A stretch of 64,000 bases of DNA from Haloferax mucosum ATCC BAA-1512 (GTDB taxonomy: Archaea; Halobacteriota; Halobacteria; Halobacteriales; Haloferacaceae): contig NZ_AOLN01000011.1 of assembly GCF_000337815.1 (NCBI RefSeq), forward strand, positions 496,001 through 560,000, given 5' to 3'. The position numbers were made by a program, and so were the translations under genes. The notes under the pieces were generated by a model. That model saw nothing but the letters and a program-made list of their open reading frames with translations. It ran no database searches and was not told where the DNA came from. This document shows, one piece after another, positions 10,815 through 20,577 of this stretch. How positions within the stretch are numbered: position 1 is the stretch's first letter; every line of letters starts with the position of its first letter.

Positions 10815-12058
10815 GTCGCACCCGAACCCCTGTCGGTAGACAGGTCGAATCCGGCGTTATCGACCTCGGTGACCACCAGTTCGAGTCGGGCAAGCGCATT
10901 CCTAACCTCGAAGTCGCGTACGAAGCCTACGGCGAGTTCACGGGTCAAAACGCCGTGCTCGTCTGTCACGGTCTCACCGGGAGCCAGCACGTCGCTGGCT
11001 ACGGCGACGAATCGGGCGTCTCCGGGCAAGCACGCGCGTGGTGGTCCGACATCGTCGGGCCGGGGAAAGCCATCGACACGAACGAGTACTACGTCGTCTG
11101 CGTGAACGTTCCGGGGTCGTGTTACGGCACCAGCGGTCCGGCGAGCGAGGGACCCGACGGAGAGCCGTGGGGAACCGATTTCCCGCCCGTCACGGTCGCG
11201 GACTGGACGCGCGCCCAGCGCCGCCTGCTCGACTCGCTCGGCGTCGGCCGTCTTCACGCCGTCGTCGGCGGGTCTGTCGGCGGCATGAACGCCCTCGATT
11301 GGGCCGTGCGGTATCCCGACGACGTCGCTCGCCTCGTCGTCGTCGCGTCGGCCGCCCGCCTCGACCCGCAGTGTCTCGGTCTCGACGCCGTCGCCCGGCG
11401 CGCCATCACGACCGACCCGAACTGGAACGGCGGCGACTACTACGGCGACGACCACCCAAATCCCGAACAGGGTCTCGGTCTCGCCCGGCAACTCGGTCAC
11501 CTGATGTACCTCTCGAAGGACTCGATGGACAGAAAGTTCGGTCGGCGGTCTGCGGGGCGTGGGGGTCGCGGCGACGCCTACCCCGCGGACCCGGCGGCGG
11601 TGTTCTTCCCCTACCGCGAGGTGGAGTCGTACCTCGACTATCAGGCTGAGAAGTTCACCGACCGGTTCGACGCCAACTCGTACCTGTATCTCACGCGCGC
11701 GATGGACGACTTCGACCTCGCCGAGGGCTACGAGTCGGACGCGGCCGCACTCGCCGCCTTCGAGGGTGAGGCGCTTTTGGTCTCTTTCACCGGCGACTGG
11801 CACTTTACGACCGACCAGTCGGAGTCGCTGGCGGGCGCGTTCCGTCGTGTCGGCATCCCGGTCGCCCACCACGTCGTCGAGTCCGACCACGGCCACGACG
11901 CCTTCCTCGTCGAACCCGAGAAGGTCGGCCCGCCGCTGGCGGACTTCGTCGCCGAAGGCGTCGCCGGCCGGGCCGTAACGGACACGGCGACCGACGGCGG
12001 CGAACCCGACACCGACACCGATTTCGCACCGGTTCACTCGTCGCTTTTCAGTCGGTAG
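10811..12058 (+). CDS. metX: Homoserine O-acetyltransferase MetX
   Basis: A 415-residue alpha/beta-hydrolase-fold enzyme that acetylates homoserine from acetyl-CoA. The nucleophile elbow is [13 protein letters not shown] with Ser155. The catalytic Asp is in the FTGDWHF region and the His in [11 protein letters not shown]. Other MetX signatures are [18 protein letters not shown] and [12 protein letters not shown]. An internal acidic/Gly-rich loop ([11 protein letters not shown]) looks like a haloarchaeal insertion. It is translationally coupled to metY. Succinyl specificity is possible, as MetX members vary. Confidence 0.94.
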   Translation: MSRTRTPVGRQVESGVIDLGDHQFESGKRIPNLEVAYEAYGEFTGQNAVLVCHGLTGSQHVAGYGDESGVSGQARAWWSDIVGPGKAIDTNEYYVVCVNVPGSCYGTSGPASEGPDGEPWGTDFPPVTVADWTRAQRRLLDSLGVGRLHAVVGGSVGGMNALDWAVRYPDDVARLVVVASAARLDPQCLGLDAVARRAITTDPNWNGGDYYGDDHPNPEQGLGLARQLGHLMYLSKDSMDRKFGRRSAGRGGRGDAYPADPAAVFFPYREVESYLDYQAEKFTDRFDANSYLYLTRAMDDFDLAEGYESDAAALAAFEGEALLVSFTGDWHFTTDQSESLAGAFRRVGIPVAHHVVESDHGHDAFLVEPEKVGPPLADFVAEGVAGRAVTDTATDGGEPDTDTDFAPVHSSLFSR

Positions 12059-12183
12059 CGCCGATTCGGCGGGGTTCAGCGGTGTTGCGGTCCGTCCAGC
12101 GACGCATGCGAATCAATTGCAGACACCGGCGGGAATTGCACGCGACACCGCGATTTAGGCCCGTCGCCGCCGACAGTCGAGAT

Positions 12184-13479
12184 ATGACCGACGATACCAC
12201 GCCCGGATTCCACACGCGGAGTCTGCACGCCGGACAAGACCCCGACCCCGAAACCGGCGCTCGCGCACCGCCGCTCTACCAGACCACGTCGTACGTCTTC
12301 GACGACGCCGCCGACGCCGCGGCGCAGTTCGCCCTCGAAAAACCAGGTCACATCTACTCTCGACTGATGAATCCGACGGTCGGGATGTTACAGGAGCGTC
12401 TCGCCTCGCTCGAAGGCGGCGTGGGCGCGGTCGCCACCGCCTCGGGGATGGCCGCGTTCGACCTCGTGAACTTTCTTCTCGCCTCCGCCGGCGACAACAT
12501 CGTCTCTGCCTCGTCGCTCTACGGCGGCACCTACACGTATCTCACGCACACCGTCGAGCGCCGCGGGGTCACGACCCGCTTCGTGGACACGCTCGACGTG
12601 GACGCGTACGAGGAGGCAATCGACGAGGACACGGCCTTCGTCCACCTCGAAACGATCGGCAATCCGGCGCTCGTGACGCCAGACATCGAAGCGATTGCCG
12701 ACATCGCCCACGACCACGGGACGCCGCTCGTCGTGGACAACACGTTCGCAACGCCCTACCTGTGTAACCCCATCGAACACGGCGCGGACATCGTCTGGGA
12801 GTCCACGACGAAGTGGATTCACGGGGCTGGCACGACCATCGGCGGAGTGCTCGTCGATGGTGGCTCCTTCCCGTGGAGCGAGTACGCCGACGACTACCCC
12901 GAAATCGCCAAACCGAATCCGGCGTACCACGGCGTCAACTTCGCGGAGACGTTCGGCGATGCGGGGTTCACATACGCATCAATCGCCCGTGGTCTACGCG
13001 ACCTCGGCAACTCCCAGTCACCCTTCGACGCGTGGCAGACGCTCGAAAAGCTCGAATCGCTCCCGCTTCGGATGCGCGCACACTGTGAGAACGCACAGGT
13101 CGTCGCCGAATTCCTCGCGGACCACGAGAAGGTGTCGTGGGTGAACTATCCCGGTCTCGAATCCCACGAGACCCACGAGCTGGCCTCGGAGTACCTTTCG
13201 AGTGGGTACGGCGGGATGATTACCTTCGGTCTCGCCGACGGCTACGAGGCCGCAAAAGGCACTGTCAACAACGTCGAACTCGCGTCGCTTCTCGCCAACG
13301 TCGGCGACGCGAAGACGCTCGTCATCCACCCGGCATCGACGACACACCAGCAACTCACCGAAGACGAGCAGGCCGCCGCGGGCGTCACCCCCGACATGGT
13401 CCGTCTCTCGGTCGGCATCGAGAACGTTGACGACATCGTCGCAGACCTCGACCAAGCAATCCGAACCGCGTCGAACTGA
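12184..13479 (+). CDS. metY: O-acetylhomoserine sulfhydrylase / aminocarboxypropyltransferase (second paralog)
   Basis: A 431-residue paralog of the enzyme at 9495 with the same motifs: [28 protein letters not shown] and lysine in STTKWIHGAGTTIGG. The start is ATG 12184; the upstream extension to 12082 has no family resemblance. The 125-base gap from metX could hold a separate promoter. It carries WSEYADDYPEIAKPNPAY, typical of MetY, whereas the first copy is shorter there and has diverged. A 49-base stretch (12768-12816) is identical to the first copy, suggesting gene conversion. Confidence 0.93.
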   Translation: MTDDTTPGFHTRSLHAGQDPDPETGARAPPLYQTTSYVFDDAADAAAQFALEKPGHIYSRLMNPTVGMLQERLASLEGGVGAVATASGMAAFDLVNFLLASAGDNIVSASSLYGGTYTYLTHTVERRGVTTRFVDTLDVDAYEEAIDEDTAFVHLETIGNPALVTPDIEAIADIAHDHGTPLVVDNTFATPYLCNPIEHGADIVWESTTKWIHGAGTTIGGVLVDGGSFPWSEYADDYPEIAKPNPAYHGVNFAETFGDAGFTYASIARGLRDLGNSQSPFDAWQTLEKLESLPLRMRAHCENAQVVAEFLADHEKVSWVNYPGLESHETHELASEYLSSGYGGMITFGLADGYEAAKGTVNNVELASLLANVGDAKTLVIHPASTTHQQLTEDEQAAAGVTPDMVRLSVGIENVDDIVADLDQAIRTASN

Positions 13480-13661
13480 TAGCGACTCGACGGGCTGATG
13501 AAATTCGACTGGCTGTCGAATCAGACTGTCGGGAATCGACCGCACTGCCGCGTCGGATGTCCGGAAACAGTCACGCTGTCGCATCAGGTTGACGGGAACC
13601 CGACACACCGTCTCACCGGCCGACCGCCGTCCCTTTTGTGGTTGGACCGTTAGGTGACTGC

Positions 13662-14837
13662 GTGGTAGAAGTACTCCTCTTCGTCGGACTGCTGGTGGCA
13701 GTGTTCGTCGGATTCAACATCGGCGGGTCGTCTACGGGAGTCGCCTTCGGCCCGGCGGTCGGAAGCAACGTGCTCGGAAAACTCGCCGCGGCGGCGTTGA
13801 TGACCGGGTTCGCGCTCCTCGGGGGCTGGACCATCGGCCGCGAAGTCGTCGCCAAGATGGGCGGCGAAATCGTCCCACAGAGCGAGTTCACGCTGACAGC
13901 GAGCGTCGCTGTCCTCTTTTTCGTCGGCCTGGCGCTTCTCGTCTCCAACACCTTCGGTGTCCCCGCCTCCACGTCGATGACGGCGGTCGGGGCAATCGCC
14001 GGTCTCGGCCTCGCCCGCGGGTCGCTCAACTCTGGCGTGATGCTCGAAATCATCTCGTGGTGGATTGTCGCCCCCGTCATCGCCTTCTGGATTTGCGCCG
14101 TCATCGGTCGCTACGTCTACCCCTACCTCGACGCATGGCTCAAACTCGATCAGAGTCCAGGCCCGCTCGTGGAACTCGACCGCGACCGGTTGGTTCCGTC
14201 GTTCACACTTGGTCCAAACACGACTGTACGCGAGTTCGCCAGTACCGTTCTCGTCGTCCTCGTCGCCTGTTACATGGCGTTTTCGGCGGGCGCGTCCAAC
14301 GTCGCCAACGCCGTCGCGCCGCTCGTCGGCAACGGCTCGATTGGGATGAACGCCGGTATCCTCCTGGCCGCCGGCGCAATCGGTCTCGGCGCGTTCACCA
14401 TCGCCCGCCGGACGCTCGATACCGTCGGAAACGACCTCACGCAACTTCCTATCCTCGCCGCGCTCATCGTCGAGACCGTGAGTGCGTCGCTCATCTCGTT
14501 TCTCTCCGCAATCGGCATCCCAGCGAGTCTCGCGGTGAGCGCCACCATGTGCATCGTCGGACTCGGGTGGGGCCGTGCCACCCGAACCGTCACGCTCGGC
14601 GAGGCGCTCAGTGGTGGTGAAGCACCGAAAGTGTCGGTCAACGCCCTCGCCGCAGAACGCGAAGATGAGGTGCCGAAGATGGGCGAAGAGGCACCCGACG
14701 AACTCTCCGCACAGGACTTGTTCGACCCCGGAACGACGGGTCGCGTCATCTTCTTTTGGATGCTCACGCCGTCGCTCTCAGCGATTGCTTCGTACGCGCT
14801 GTTTTCTTCGGGTGTTCTCACTTCAGGTGTCGTTTAG
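13662..14837 (+). CDS. PiT-family inorganic phosphate permease
   Basis: A 391-residue membrane transporter of the PiT family, importing phosphate with a cation. Both family repeats are visible: GFNIGGSSTGVAFGPAVGSN with VSNTFGVPASTSMT in the N-terminal half, and AFSAGASNVANAVAPLVGNG in the C-terminal half. About ten membrane segments are split by an acidic cytoplasmic loop (about residues 315-360). GTG 13662 is preferred because family members begin with a short VEVLLFVGLL-like first helix; GTG 13638 is possible. Confidence 0.9.
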   Translation: MVEVLLFVGLLVAVFVGFNIGGSSTGVAFGPAVGSNVLGKLAAAALMTGFALLGGWTIGREVVAKMGGEIVPQSEFTLTASVAVLFFVGLALLVSNTFGVPASTSMTAVGAIAGLGLARGSLNSGVMLEIISWWIVAPVIAFWICAVIGRYVYPYLDAWLKLDQSPGPLVELDRDRLVPSFTLGPNTTVREFASTVLVVLVACYMAFSAGASNVANAVAPLVGNGSIGMNAGILLAAGAIGLGAFTIARRTLDTVGNDLTQLPILAALIVETVSASLISFLSAIGIPASLAVSATMCIVGLGWGRATRTVTLGEALSGGEAPKVSVNALAAEREDEVPKMGEEAPDELSAQDLFDPGTTGRVIFFWMLTPSLSAIASYALFSSGVLTSGVV

Positions 14838-14987
14838 ACGCTATATTTCTCCCCTTTCACACCCGAATTCAATTACTGCTTGACATGTTGTGTGTTACCC
14901 GTTATCTGTGATAGAAGCCGCCATGTGGCCCAAATTCGGCGCACGGAACAGCAAAGTCTAATGGGGTGGCCTCCGAATCGCTTGTTG

Positions 14988-15377
14988 ATGCCCACGGTAA
15001 CCTACCTCAACTACGAAGTTCTTGATGACCAAGGCTGGGACCTCGACGACGACGACCTCTTCAACAAGGCCGCTGACGCCGGTCTCGACGCCGAAGATTA
15101 CGGTGAGATGGAGGTCAACCAGGGCGAATACATCCTGGAAGCCGCCGAGGCGCAGGGCTACGACTGGCCCTTCAGCTGCCGCGCAGGTGCCTGTGCGAAC
15201 TGTGCAGCCATCGTCAAGGAAGGCGACATCGAGATGGACATGCAGCAGATCCTCTCCGACGAGGAAGTCAACGACAAGGACGTCCGTCTCACCTGTATCG
15301 GTTCGCCTACTGCGGACGAGGTCAAGATCGTCTACAACGCGAAGCACCTCGACTACCTGCAGAACCGCGTCATCTAA
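14988..15377 (+). CDS. fdx: Halophilic [2Fe-2S] ferredoxin
   Basis: A 129-residue acidic plant-type ferredoxin, the standard length for haloarchaea. Cluster ligands are Cys64, Cys69, Cys72 and Cys103 (CRAGACANC and LTCIG). The haloarchaeal acidic insertion (about residues 10-45) is present. It carries electrons for 2-oxoacid:ferredoxin oxidoreductases and other redox enzymes and may serve the P450 at 7214. The ATG at 14988 gives the family N-terminus [19 protein letters not shown]. Monocistronic. Confidence 0.97.
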   Translation: MPTVTYLNYEVLDDQGWDLDDDDLFNKAADAGLDAEDYGEMEVNQGEYILEAAEAQGYDWPFSCRAGACANCAAIVKEGDIEMDMQQILSDEEVNDKDVRLTCIGSPTADEVKIVYNAKHLDYLQNRVI

Positions 15378-15384
15378 GGCGCTA

Positions 15385-15400
15385 ACTCAGCATTTTCTTT
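15385..15400 (+). terminator. T-rich terminator after the ferredoxin gene
   Basis: The run ATTTTCTTTT follows the stop at 15377 by about 15 bases. T-rich tracts on the sense strand are the usual termination signal in haloarchaea. No strong hairpin precedes it. Confidence 0.4.
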
Positions 15401-15573
15401 TGACGCCGCGTCGGTGAGCAACAGTACCGTCACGAATCGGCGGTGATTTGCCCCTACAGTCGTCTCGGTATCGCACTTCGAACCCGCGTTGTTTTAATTG
15501 CTCCCCGGCACAGCCAGTTTCAGGTTTGATACCCGTCCCGAACACCTAACTCCTCTCCCCTCCGTCTGCCGGT

Positions 15574-16644
15574 ATGTTCGGTATCGGTACGCTCCCTGAC
15601 CTCTTGCGACTGGTCGTCATCCCGGTTCTCGCGTGGACCGCGTGGCGCGACATTCGCACGCGGCGCGTCCCCAACCTCGTCTGGTATCCGCTTGCGGCCT
15701 TGGGACTCGGCTTGCTCGCGTGGGAACTGCTGGGCCACTTCCCGGCCGAGACGGTCTTCGACCGACTCTATCTCATCCGCGTCGGCGTGAGCGTCTTCTT
15801 CGTCGTCCCGCTTTCGTACCTGTTTTGGCGACTCGGTGGCTTCGGAGGTGCCGACGCGAAGGCTCTCATCGTCTTTGCAATTCTCCTTCCGACGTTCCCG
15901 AGTTACGAACTCGTCGGCGTCGGCTTTCCACTCGCAGAGCCGACGCGACTCGGTGTCTTCTCGATGACCATCCTCACGAACACCGTCATCGTCGGTCTCG
16001 CCTATCCGCTGTTGCTCGCCGCTCGCAACCTCGCCGACGGCGAGTTCGAGTTTCCGCTTTCGTTCGTCGGCCGCCGAGTCTCCGTCTCGTCCCTTTCGAC
16101 CGCCCACGGCCGACTGTTCGAATCGCCCGACGGCATCACCAGAAGTGGACTCGACCTCGACGCACTTCGGATGTATCTCCGCTGGCGCGGTCTGACGCTT
16201 TCGGACGTCCGAGCGAATCCGGCGTCGCTCCGTGACCCAGAAAGCATCGGCGAGACGTTCGACCCGACCGACGGTGCGGTCCACCGCGCGACGACTGACG
16301 GGGGAACTCCCGAAGGCGAGAACACTGCGGCTGAATCGGCAGACGGGACCGACCACCACCCCGAAGCGTCCGAACTCACTCACGACGCCGATGACGACTC
16401 CGGTGTTGCTCCCGACTCCGACGACCCATGGGGTGCCGAAGCGTTCCTCGACGAAATCGAGGGGTCCGCCTACGGGACGACGCCGGACAAACTGCGCGGC
16501 GGTCTCGAACTCGTCTCGACGCGCAACTCGGTCTGGATTTCGCCTGGCATCCCGTTTATCGTCCCGATGTTCGTCGGTCTCGTCGTCGCGTTCGTCTACG
16601 GTGACATCCTCTTCGGTGCCCTCCGCGCGCTCGGAATCGTCTGA
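15574..16644 (+). CDS. pibD: Prepilin / preflagellin signal peptidase PibD (A24 aspartic protease)
   Basis: A 356-residue membrane aspartic protease that removes class III signal peptides from pilins and archaellins. The catalytic aspartates are D26 (WRDIRTRRVPN) and D94 in the GxGD-type motif GGFGGADAK. About four membrane helices lie in the first 160 residues, followed by a large acidic cytoplasmic insert (about 240-300) and a final hydrophobic helix at the C-terminus, as in haloarchaeal PibD. The pilin at 6648 is a likely substrate. Monocistronic. Confidence 0.94.
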   Translation: MFGIGTLPDLLRLVVIPVLAWTAWRDIRTRRVPNLVWYPLAALGLGLLAWELLGHFPAETVFDRLYLIRVGVSVFFVVPLSYLFWRLGGFGGADAKALIVFAILLPTFPSYELVGVGFPLAEPTRLGVFSMTILTNTVIVGLAYPLLLAARNLADGEFEFPLSFVGRRVSVSSLSTAHGRLFESPDGITRSGLDLDALRMYLRWRGLTLSDVRANPASLRDPESIGETFDPTDGAVHRATTDGGTPEGENTAAESADGTDHHPEASELTHDADDDSGVAPDSDDPWGAEAFLDEIEGSAYGTTPDKLRGGLELVSTRNSVWISPGIPFIVPMFVGLVVAFVYGDILFGALRALGIV

Positions 16645-16706
16645 TTTCTGACGACTGACGACGCACAAGAGATATCCTTCGTGAATCCGTGGCACGAAGC
16701 AGAGCC

Positions 16707-17072
16707 ATGACGGTCGATGTCGATTTCGGCGAAGACGGACTCGTTCCTGCCGTGGCGCAGGACGCGGATTCCGGGGCGGTGCTGATGTTGGCTTACGTCT
16801 CGCCCGAAGCCCTCGAACGGACCATCGAGACGGGGCGAGCGCACTACTACTCACGAAGCCGCGACGAACTCTGGGAAAAGGGTGCTTCGAGCGGCCACAC
16901 ACAGGACATTCGAGAAATTCGTGTCGATTGCGACGCCGACACTCTTCTTTATCTCGTCGAACAGAACGTCGGCGCGTGCCACACCGGCCACCGGTCGTGT
17001 TTCTACCGGACGGTCGAAGGCGAGAACGTCGGCGAGCGCGTCTTCGACCCCGCCGACGTCTACGACGACTGA
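16707..17072 (+). CDS. hisI: Phosphoribosyl-AMP cyclohydrolase HisI
   Basis: A 121-residue enzyme opening the adenine ring of phosphoribosyl-AMP, the third step of histidine synthesis. Zinc/magnesium ligands lie in [14 protein letters not shown] and [27 protein letters not shown] is the classic signature. The ATG at 16707 gives the normal N-terminus; an upstream GTG would add six residues. There is no fused HisE domain. hisA and hisB lie separately in this window, showing dispersed his genes. The next small gene starts 24 bases downstream and may be co-transcribed. Confidence 0.96.
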   Translation: MTVDVDFGEDGLVPAVAQDADSGAVLMLAYVSPEALERTIETGRAHYYSRSRDELWEKGASSGHTQDIREIRVDCDADTLLYLVEQNVGACHTGHRSCFYRTVEGENVGERVFDPADVYDD

Positions 17073-17096
17073 ACAGATGAACACGAGAGTAGAACG

Positions 17097-17342
17097 ATGG
17101 TGAATGCGGTCTTCGTAGTGGCGACGGCCGTCGGTCTCGGGTGCTTCGTTTTCGGTGCCCGACTGCTCAAAAGCGGTGCGGCCGCCCGACGCGTCGCTCG
17201 CTCCGACGACCCCGAGTTCGTCCTCGACCCGACTCGGGAGGACCCCCCGGACGACGATATTGACGCCACCGACCTCGAACGCGGCTTCATGCTTCTCGTC
17301 TTCGGCGGGTTGGCGCTGGTCTTCGCGGCGATTAGCCTGTGA
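17097..17342 (+). CDS. Small membrane protein, 81 aa, two predicted helices
   Basis: An N-terminal hydrophobic helix (residues 3-22), a charged acidic loop rich in Asp/Pro and a C-terminal helix (about 63-80). It begins 24 bases after hisI and could be co-transcribed with it. Its last 11 bases overlap the convergent acetyltransferase gene. No family recognised. Confidence 0.65.
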   Translation: MVNAVFVVATAVGLGCFVFGARLLKSGAAARRVARSDDPEFVLDPTREDPPDDDIDATDLERGFMLLVFGGLALVFAAISL

Positions 17343-17904
17343 GCGGGCGCGCCATGACGACCACCGGATACATTTCGCCTCCGACCTCGGATTCGTCTCG
17401 GTAAAGCGTCTCGAACCCCTGCGAGCGGTAGAACCCGATTGCGGCCTCGTTTTCTGCGAACGCTTCGAGGACGAGACGGTCGTACCCGTCGGGAACCGCG
17501 GCGGCAACGTCAGCCAGCAGTGCCGACCCGATACCCTCACCCCACCGCGACGGTTCGACGTAGAGAAGCCACAATCCGGCGTCGTCGTCGCCGACGAACG
17601 ACTTGGTCTCGTCGTCGTTCCATCGAGTCGCGGCGAACCCGACGACCTCGTCGGTTTCCCCTTGGGTTTCGACTGCGACGACGTGCCGCCCCGATTCGGT
17701 CTCGTTGAGCGTATTGGCGTAGTCCAGTCGGTCCCGAAGCCGTGTCTCGTCGGGCGGCGTGCTCCGGTCGGGAAGTGCCTCGGGCGGCAGAATGTGGTCG
17801 TACGCTTTGACCCAACACCGGGCGTTCACCCGCCAGACGCCTCGTATCTCTGCGCGTGACGCTGGCGGCCTGATATCGATAGTCACGAGGCTGTCGGCGT
17901 CCAT
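17332..17904 (-). CDS. GNAT-family N-acetyltransferase
   Basis: A 190-residue acetyl-CoA-dependent acyltransferase. Motif A is visible as LLYVEPSRWGEGIGSALLAD, with the Q/RxxGxG/A acyl-CoA loop represented by RWGEGIG. It is followed by motif B LEAFAENEAAIGFYRSQGFE. The ATG at 17904 gives a compact domain. The substrate is not predictable. It is convergent with the small membrane gene (11-base overlap), and the sugar mutase gene ends 39 bases upstream on the same strand. Confidence 0.9.
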   Translation of the reverse strand: MDADSLVTIDIRPPASRAEIRGVWRVNARCWVKAYDHILPPEALPDRSTPPDETRLRDRLDYANTLNETESGRHVVAVETQGETDEVVGFAATRWNDDETKSFVGDDDAGLWLLYVEPSRWGEGIGSALLADVAAAVPDGYDRLVLEAFAENEAAIGFYRSQGFETLYRDESEVGGEMYPVVVMARPLTG

Positions 17905-17943
17905 ACGGCAACGTCTCGCTCCTGACCAAAAGTCGTTACTCGC

Positions 17944-19308
17944 CTATAGGTCTTTGACGGCGGCCCGGAGCGCGTCCGCGGCGTCTTCGGCGAGTTCGGT
18001 CGCACGCGTTTCGCTTCGTCCTTCGGCGTAGACGCGAACCTTCGGTTCGGTCCCCGAGGGGCGAACGAGCACCCACGCGTCGCCGTAGTCGAGTCGGTAG
18101 CCGTCGGTCGTGTTCGGCGTCGCATCGGCCGACTGGGCGTACTCGTCGGCGGCGTTCAGCATCGCCGTCAACTCGGCTTCTTCGGTGTATCCGAGGTTGA
18201 TGCGGACGTTGTAGTAGCCCTGATACGGGGCGACGATTTCGCTCGCGGGGCGCTCGGCGACGAGTTCGAGGAACTTCGCCGCGATGTACGCGCCGTCGCG
18301 GACGAGACGGTAGTTCGGGAAGAAGACGCCGCCGTTGCCCTCGCCGGCGACGGGGACAGTCTCGCCTTCGCGCCAGAGTTCGCGGATGCGGGTGATGAGA
18401 TTCGTCGCGCCGATGGGCGTGAGTTCGAGGTCGGCACCGACCTCGTCACACACGTCTACGAGTCGCTGAGAGACGTTTACCGCGGAGACGGTCACGTCGC
18501 CGGGTTCGAGGGCGGCGGCCGCGAGCGCCGCGAGCGACGCTTCGCCGGAGATGCTATCGCCGTGTTCGTCAACGAAGACGGCCCGGTCGGCGTCGCCGTC
18601 GTGAGCGATTCCGACGTCGGCGTCGGTCGCGCGGACGAGTCGTTCGAGGTCGCGCAGGTTCTCGGGGACGGGTTCCGACTGGCGACCGGGGAAGTGGCCG
18701 TCGGGTTGGGCGTTGACAGTCCGAACCTCACAGCCGAGTTCGCGGAGGAAATCGGGCGTGACGAGCGACCCGGCACCGTGACCGGGGTCGAGCGCGACGG
18801 TGAGATTCGCGTCCGCAATTGCCTCGCGGTCGATACTGGCGAGGAGTTCCTCGCGGTAGTCGTCGTTGACGGTTTCGACGGTTCGGGTAGCGCCGACGCC
18901 GTCCCACGCGGCCACGTCGAACTCCTCGGCGAGGATGTGGTCTTCGATGCGCTCTAACTCTTCGACGGCGAGTTCGACGCCGTCGTCGCCGACGAGTTTG
19001 ACGCCGTTGAACTCCGGCGGGTTGTGCGACGCCGTGATGACGACGCCCGGAACGCGCTGGTTTTCGCAGTACTTGACGGCGGCGGGCGTCGGCACGACGC
19101 CGAGGTCGTCCACATCGACGCCGACGCTGGCGAGACCGGACATGGCGGCGTTGACGAACATCTCTCCCGTGGTTCGCGTGTCTCGTGCGATGGCAACGCG
19201 GTCAGCGTTCCAGACCGTGCCAGCGGCCTTCGCAACGCGAAGAACGAACTCCGGGGTGAGGCTCTCACCCACCACGCCCCGCGTTCCGCTGGAACCGAAG
19301 AGTTTCAT
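17944..19308 (-). CDS. glmM: Phosphoglucosamine / phosphohexomutase (GlmM-like)
   Basis: A 454-residue alpha-D-phosphohexomutase. It shows the N-terminal GSSGTRGVVGE, the phosphoserine loop TASHNPPEFNGVK, the metal-binding DGDADRAV, the sugar-binding GEGNGGVFFP and the phosphate-binding RPSGTEPKVRVYAEG at the C-terminus. It interconverts hexose 6-phosphate and 1-phosphate; glucosamine is likely from the GlmM-like layout, but mannose or glucose is possible. It would supply nucleotide-sugar precursors for S-layer or lipid glycosylation. Confidence 0.9.
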   Translation of the reverse strand: MKLFGSSGTRGVVGESLTPEFVLRVAKAAGTVWNADRVAIARDTRTTGEMFVNAAMSGLASVGVDVDDLGVVPTPAAVKYCENQRVPGVVITASHNPPEFNGVKLVGDDGVELAVEELERIEDHILAEEFDVAAWDGVGATRTVETVNDDYREELLASIDREAIADANLTVALDPGHGAGSLVTPDFLRELGCEVRTVNAQPDGHFPGRQSEPVPENLRDLERLVRATDADVGIAHDGDADRAVFVDEHGDSISGEASLAALAAAALEPGDVTVSAVNVSQRLVDVCDEVGADLELTPIGATNLITRIRELWREGETVPVAGEGNGGVFFPNYRLVRDGAYIAAKFLELVAERPASEIVAPYQGYYNVRINLGYTEEAELTAMLNAADEYAQSADATPNTTDGYRLDYGDAWVLVRPSGTEPKVRVYAEGRSETRATELAEDAADALRAAVKDL

Positions 19309-19509
19309 TGAGTGTGTCTGTATCCCGGCGAGACAAAGCCGTTCCGAACTATTGACTCTCGGTTACCCGAGCACTGAGATTCGCTGACAGATAGCCGGCC
19401 GCTCGCGCGTCTCGAATTTCGCGTCGTCACGCCGGCCACTTCGTCTCGTGGCGAAGCGACAGTCTCCGCATTCGGTGCGTTTAGGCACGTCGCTCGCCCA
19501 CACTGGCGT

Positions 19510-20226
19510 ATGTTCCCGGAGTTCGAAGTCGTCCCCGCGGTCGATATGCAAGACGGCGAAGTCGTCCAACTCGTCCAAGGCGAACGCGGCACGGAAACGA
19601 CGTACGGCGACCCGGTCGAGGCCGCTCGCCGTTGGGTCGATGCCGGCGCGGAAACTCTCCATCTCGTTGACCTCGACGGCGCGTTCGAAGGCGACCGAAA
19701 GAACGCTCCGGCGGTCGATGCAGTCCTCGACGCGGTCGAAGTTCCGGTCCAACTCGGTGGCGGCATCCGCACCGCGGCGGGTGCCCGCGACCTCCTCGAC
19801 CGAGGGGTTGACCGCGTCATCCTCGGCACTGCCGCCGTCGAAACCCCCGATATCGTCGCCGAACTCGCCGCCGACTACCCCGACGGCGTGATGGTCAGTC
19901 TCGACGCGAAAGACGGCGAAGTCGTCGTCTCCGGATGGACCGAGGGGACCGGTCTCGACCCCGCCGAGGCCGCCGCCCGCTACGAGGACCTCGGAGCCGC
20001 CGCGATACTCTTTACCGACGTGGACGTGGAGGGCCGACTCGAAGGCGTCCACCTCGATACGACCTCTCGCGTCGTCGATGCGGTCGATATTCCTGTCGTC
20101 GCCTCCGGCGGCGTCGCTTCGCTGGAAGACGTTCGGGCGCTCCGAGACGCCGGGGCGGCCGCGACTGTCGTCGGCACCGCGCTCTACGAGGGTCGGTTTA
20201 CGCTCGAAGAAGCGAGAGACGTGTAG
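19510..20226 (+). CDS. hisA: HisA: ProFAR isomerase of histidine synthesis
   Basis: A 238-residue TIM barrel. The catalytic Asp is at VVPAVDMQDGEVVQLVQG near the N-terminus, with the second acid in TDVDVEGRLEGV. The phosphate sites are QLGGGIRT and ASGGVASLEDV. It isomerises ProFAR to PRFAR, the fourth step of histidine synthesis. Monocistronic; hisI and hisB are 2-3 kb away on the same strand. Confidence 0.96.
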   Translation: MFPEFEVVPAVDMQDGEVVQLVQGERGTETTYGDPVEAARRWVDAGAETLHLVDLDGAFEGDRKNAPAVDAVLDAVEVPVQLGGGIRTAAGARDLLDRGVDRVILGTAAVETPDIVAELAADYPDGVMVSLDAKDGEVVVSGWTEGTGLDPAEAAARYEDLGAAAILFTDVDVEGRLEGVHLDTTSRVVDAVDIPVVASGGVASLEDVRALRDAGAAATVVGTALYEGRFTLEEARDV

Positions 20227-20328
20227 GATTGCGGAGCACGGACCAGTTTGAGGCAACTGGAGACAACCCGAACCCTGCCGTCACGGCCGAGTCGCCGCAG
20301 ACGGTTGTCCACCCGCCTCTAATCGCCC

Positions 20329-20520
20329 TCAGAACCGAACGTAGCGCTCGACGAGTCTGCCGAGGCTGTCAACCGTTCCGTAGACGCCGACCGCGACGAA
20401 CAACACCCCGATTGCCGTCGTTTCGGGGCGAGACGTACTGAGAAACGGCCCGCTGAGGAGGAGCATACTGAGCGTCACCACGTCGCGCTTCGGACTCGCT
20501 ACCGGCCCACGTCGCGTCAT
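20329..20520 (-). CDS. Small membrane protein, 63 aa
   Basis: A basic N-terminus (MTRRGPVASPKRD) followed by two hydrophobic stretches (about residues 14-28 and 34-48) and a basic C-terminus ending RLVERYVRF. It lies directly downstream of another tiny membrane ORF (20578) on the same strand. No recognised family. Confidence 0.55.
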   Translation of the reverse strand: MTRRGPVASPKRDVVTLSMLLLSGPFLSTSRPETTAIGVLFVAVGVYGTVDSLGRLVERYVRF

Positions 20521-20577
20521 CGGCGACGACCTCTCAGTCGGTGTCTCTTGTCTCGCATCGTGACTGAACCCGCTTTC

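Noticed and set aside
12082-12183. Upstream extension of the second metY
   Set aside because: The 34 residues are basic and unrelated to the paralog, whose start aligns with ATG 12184.
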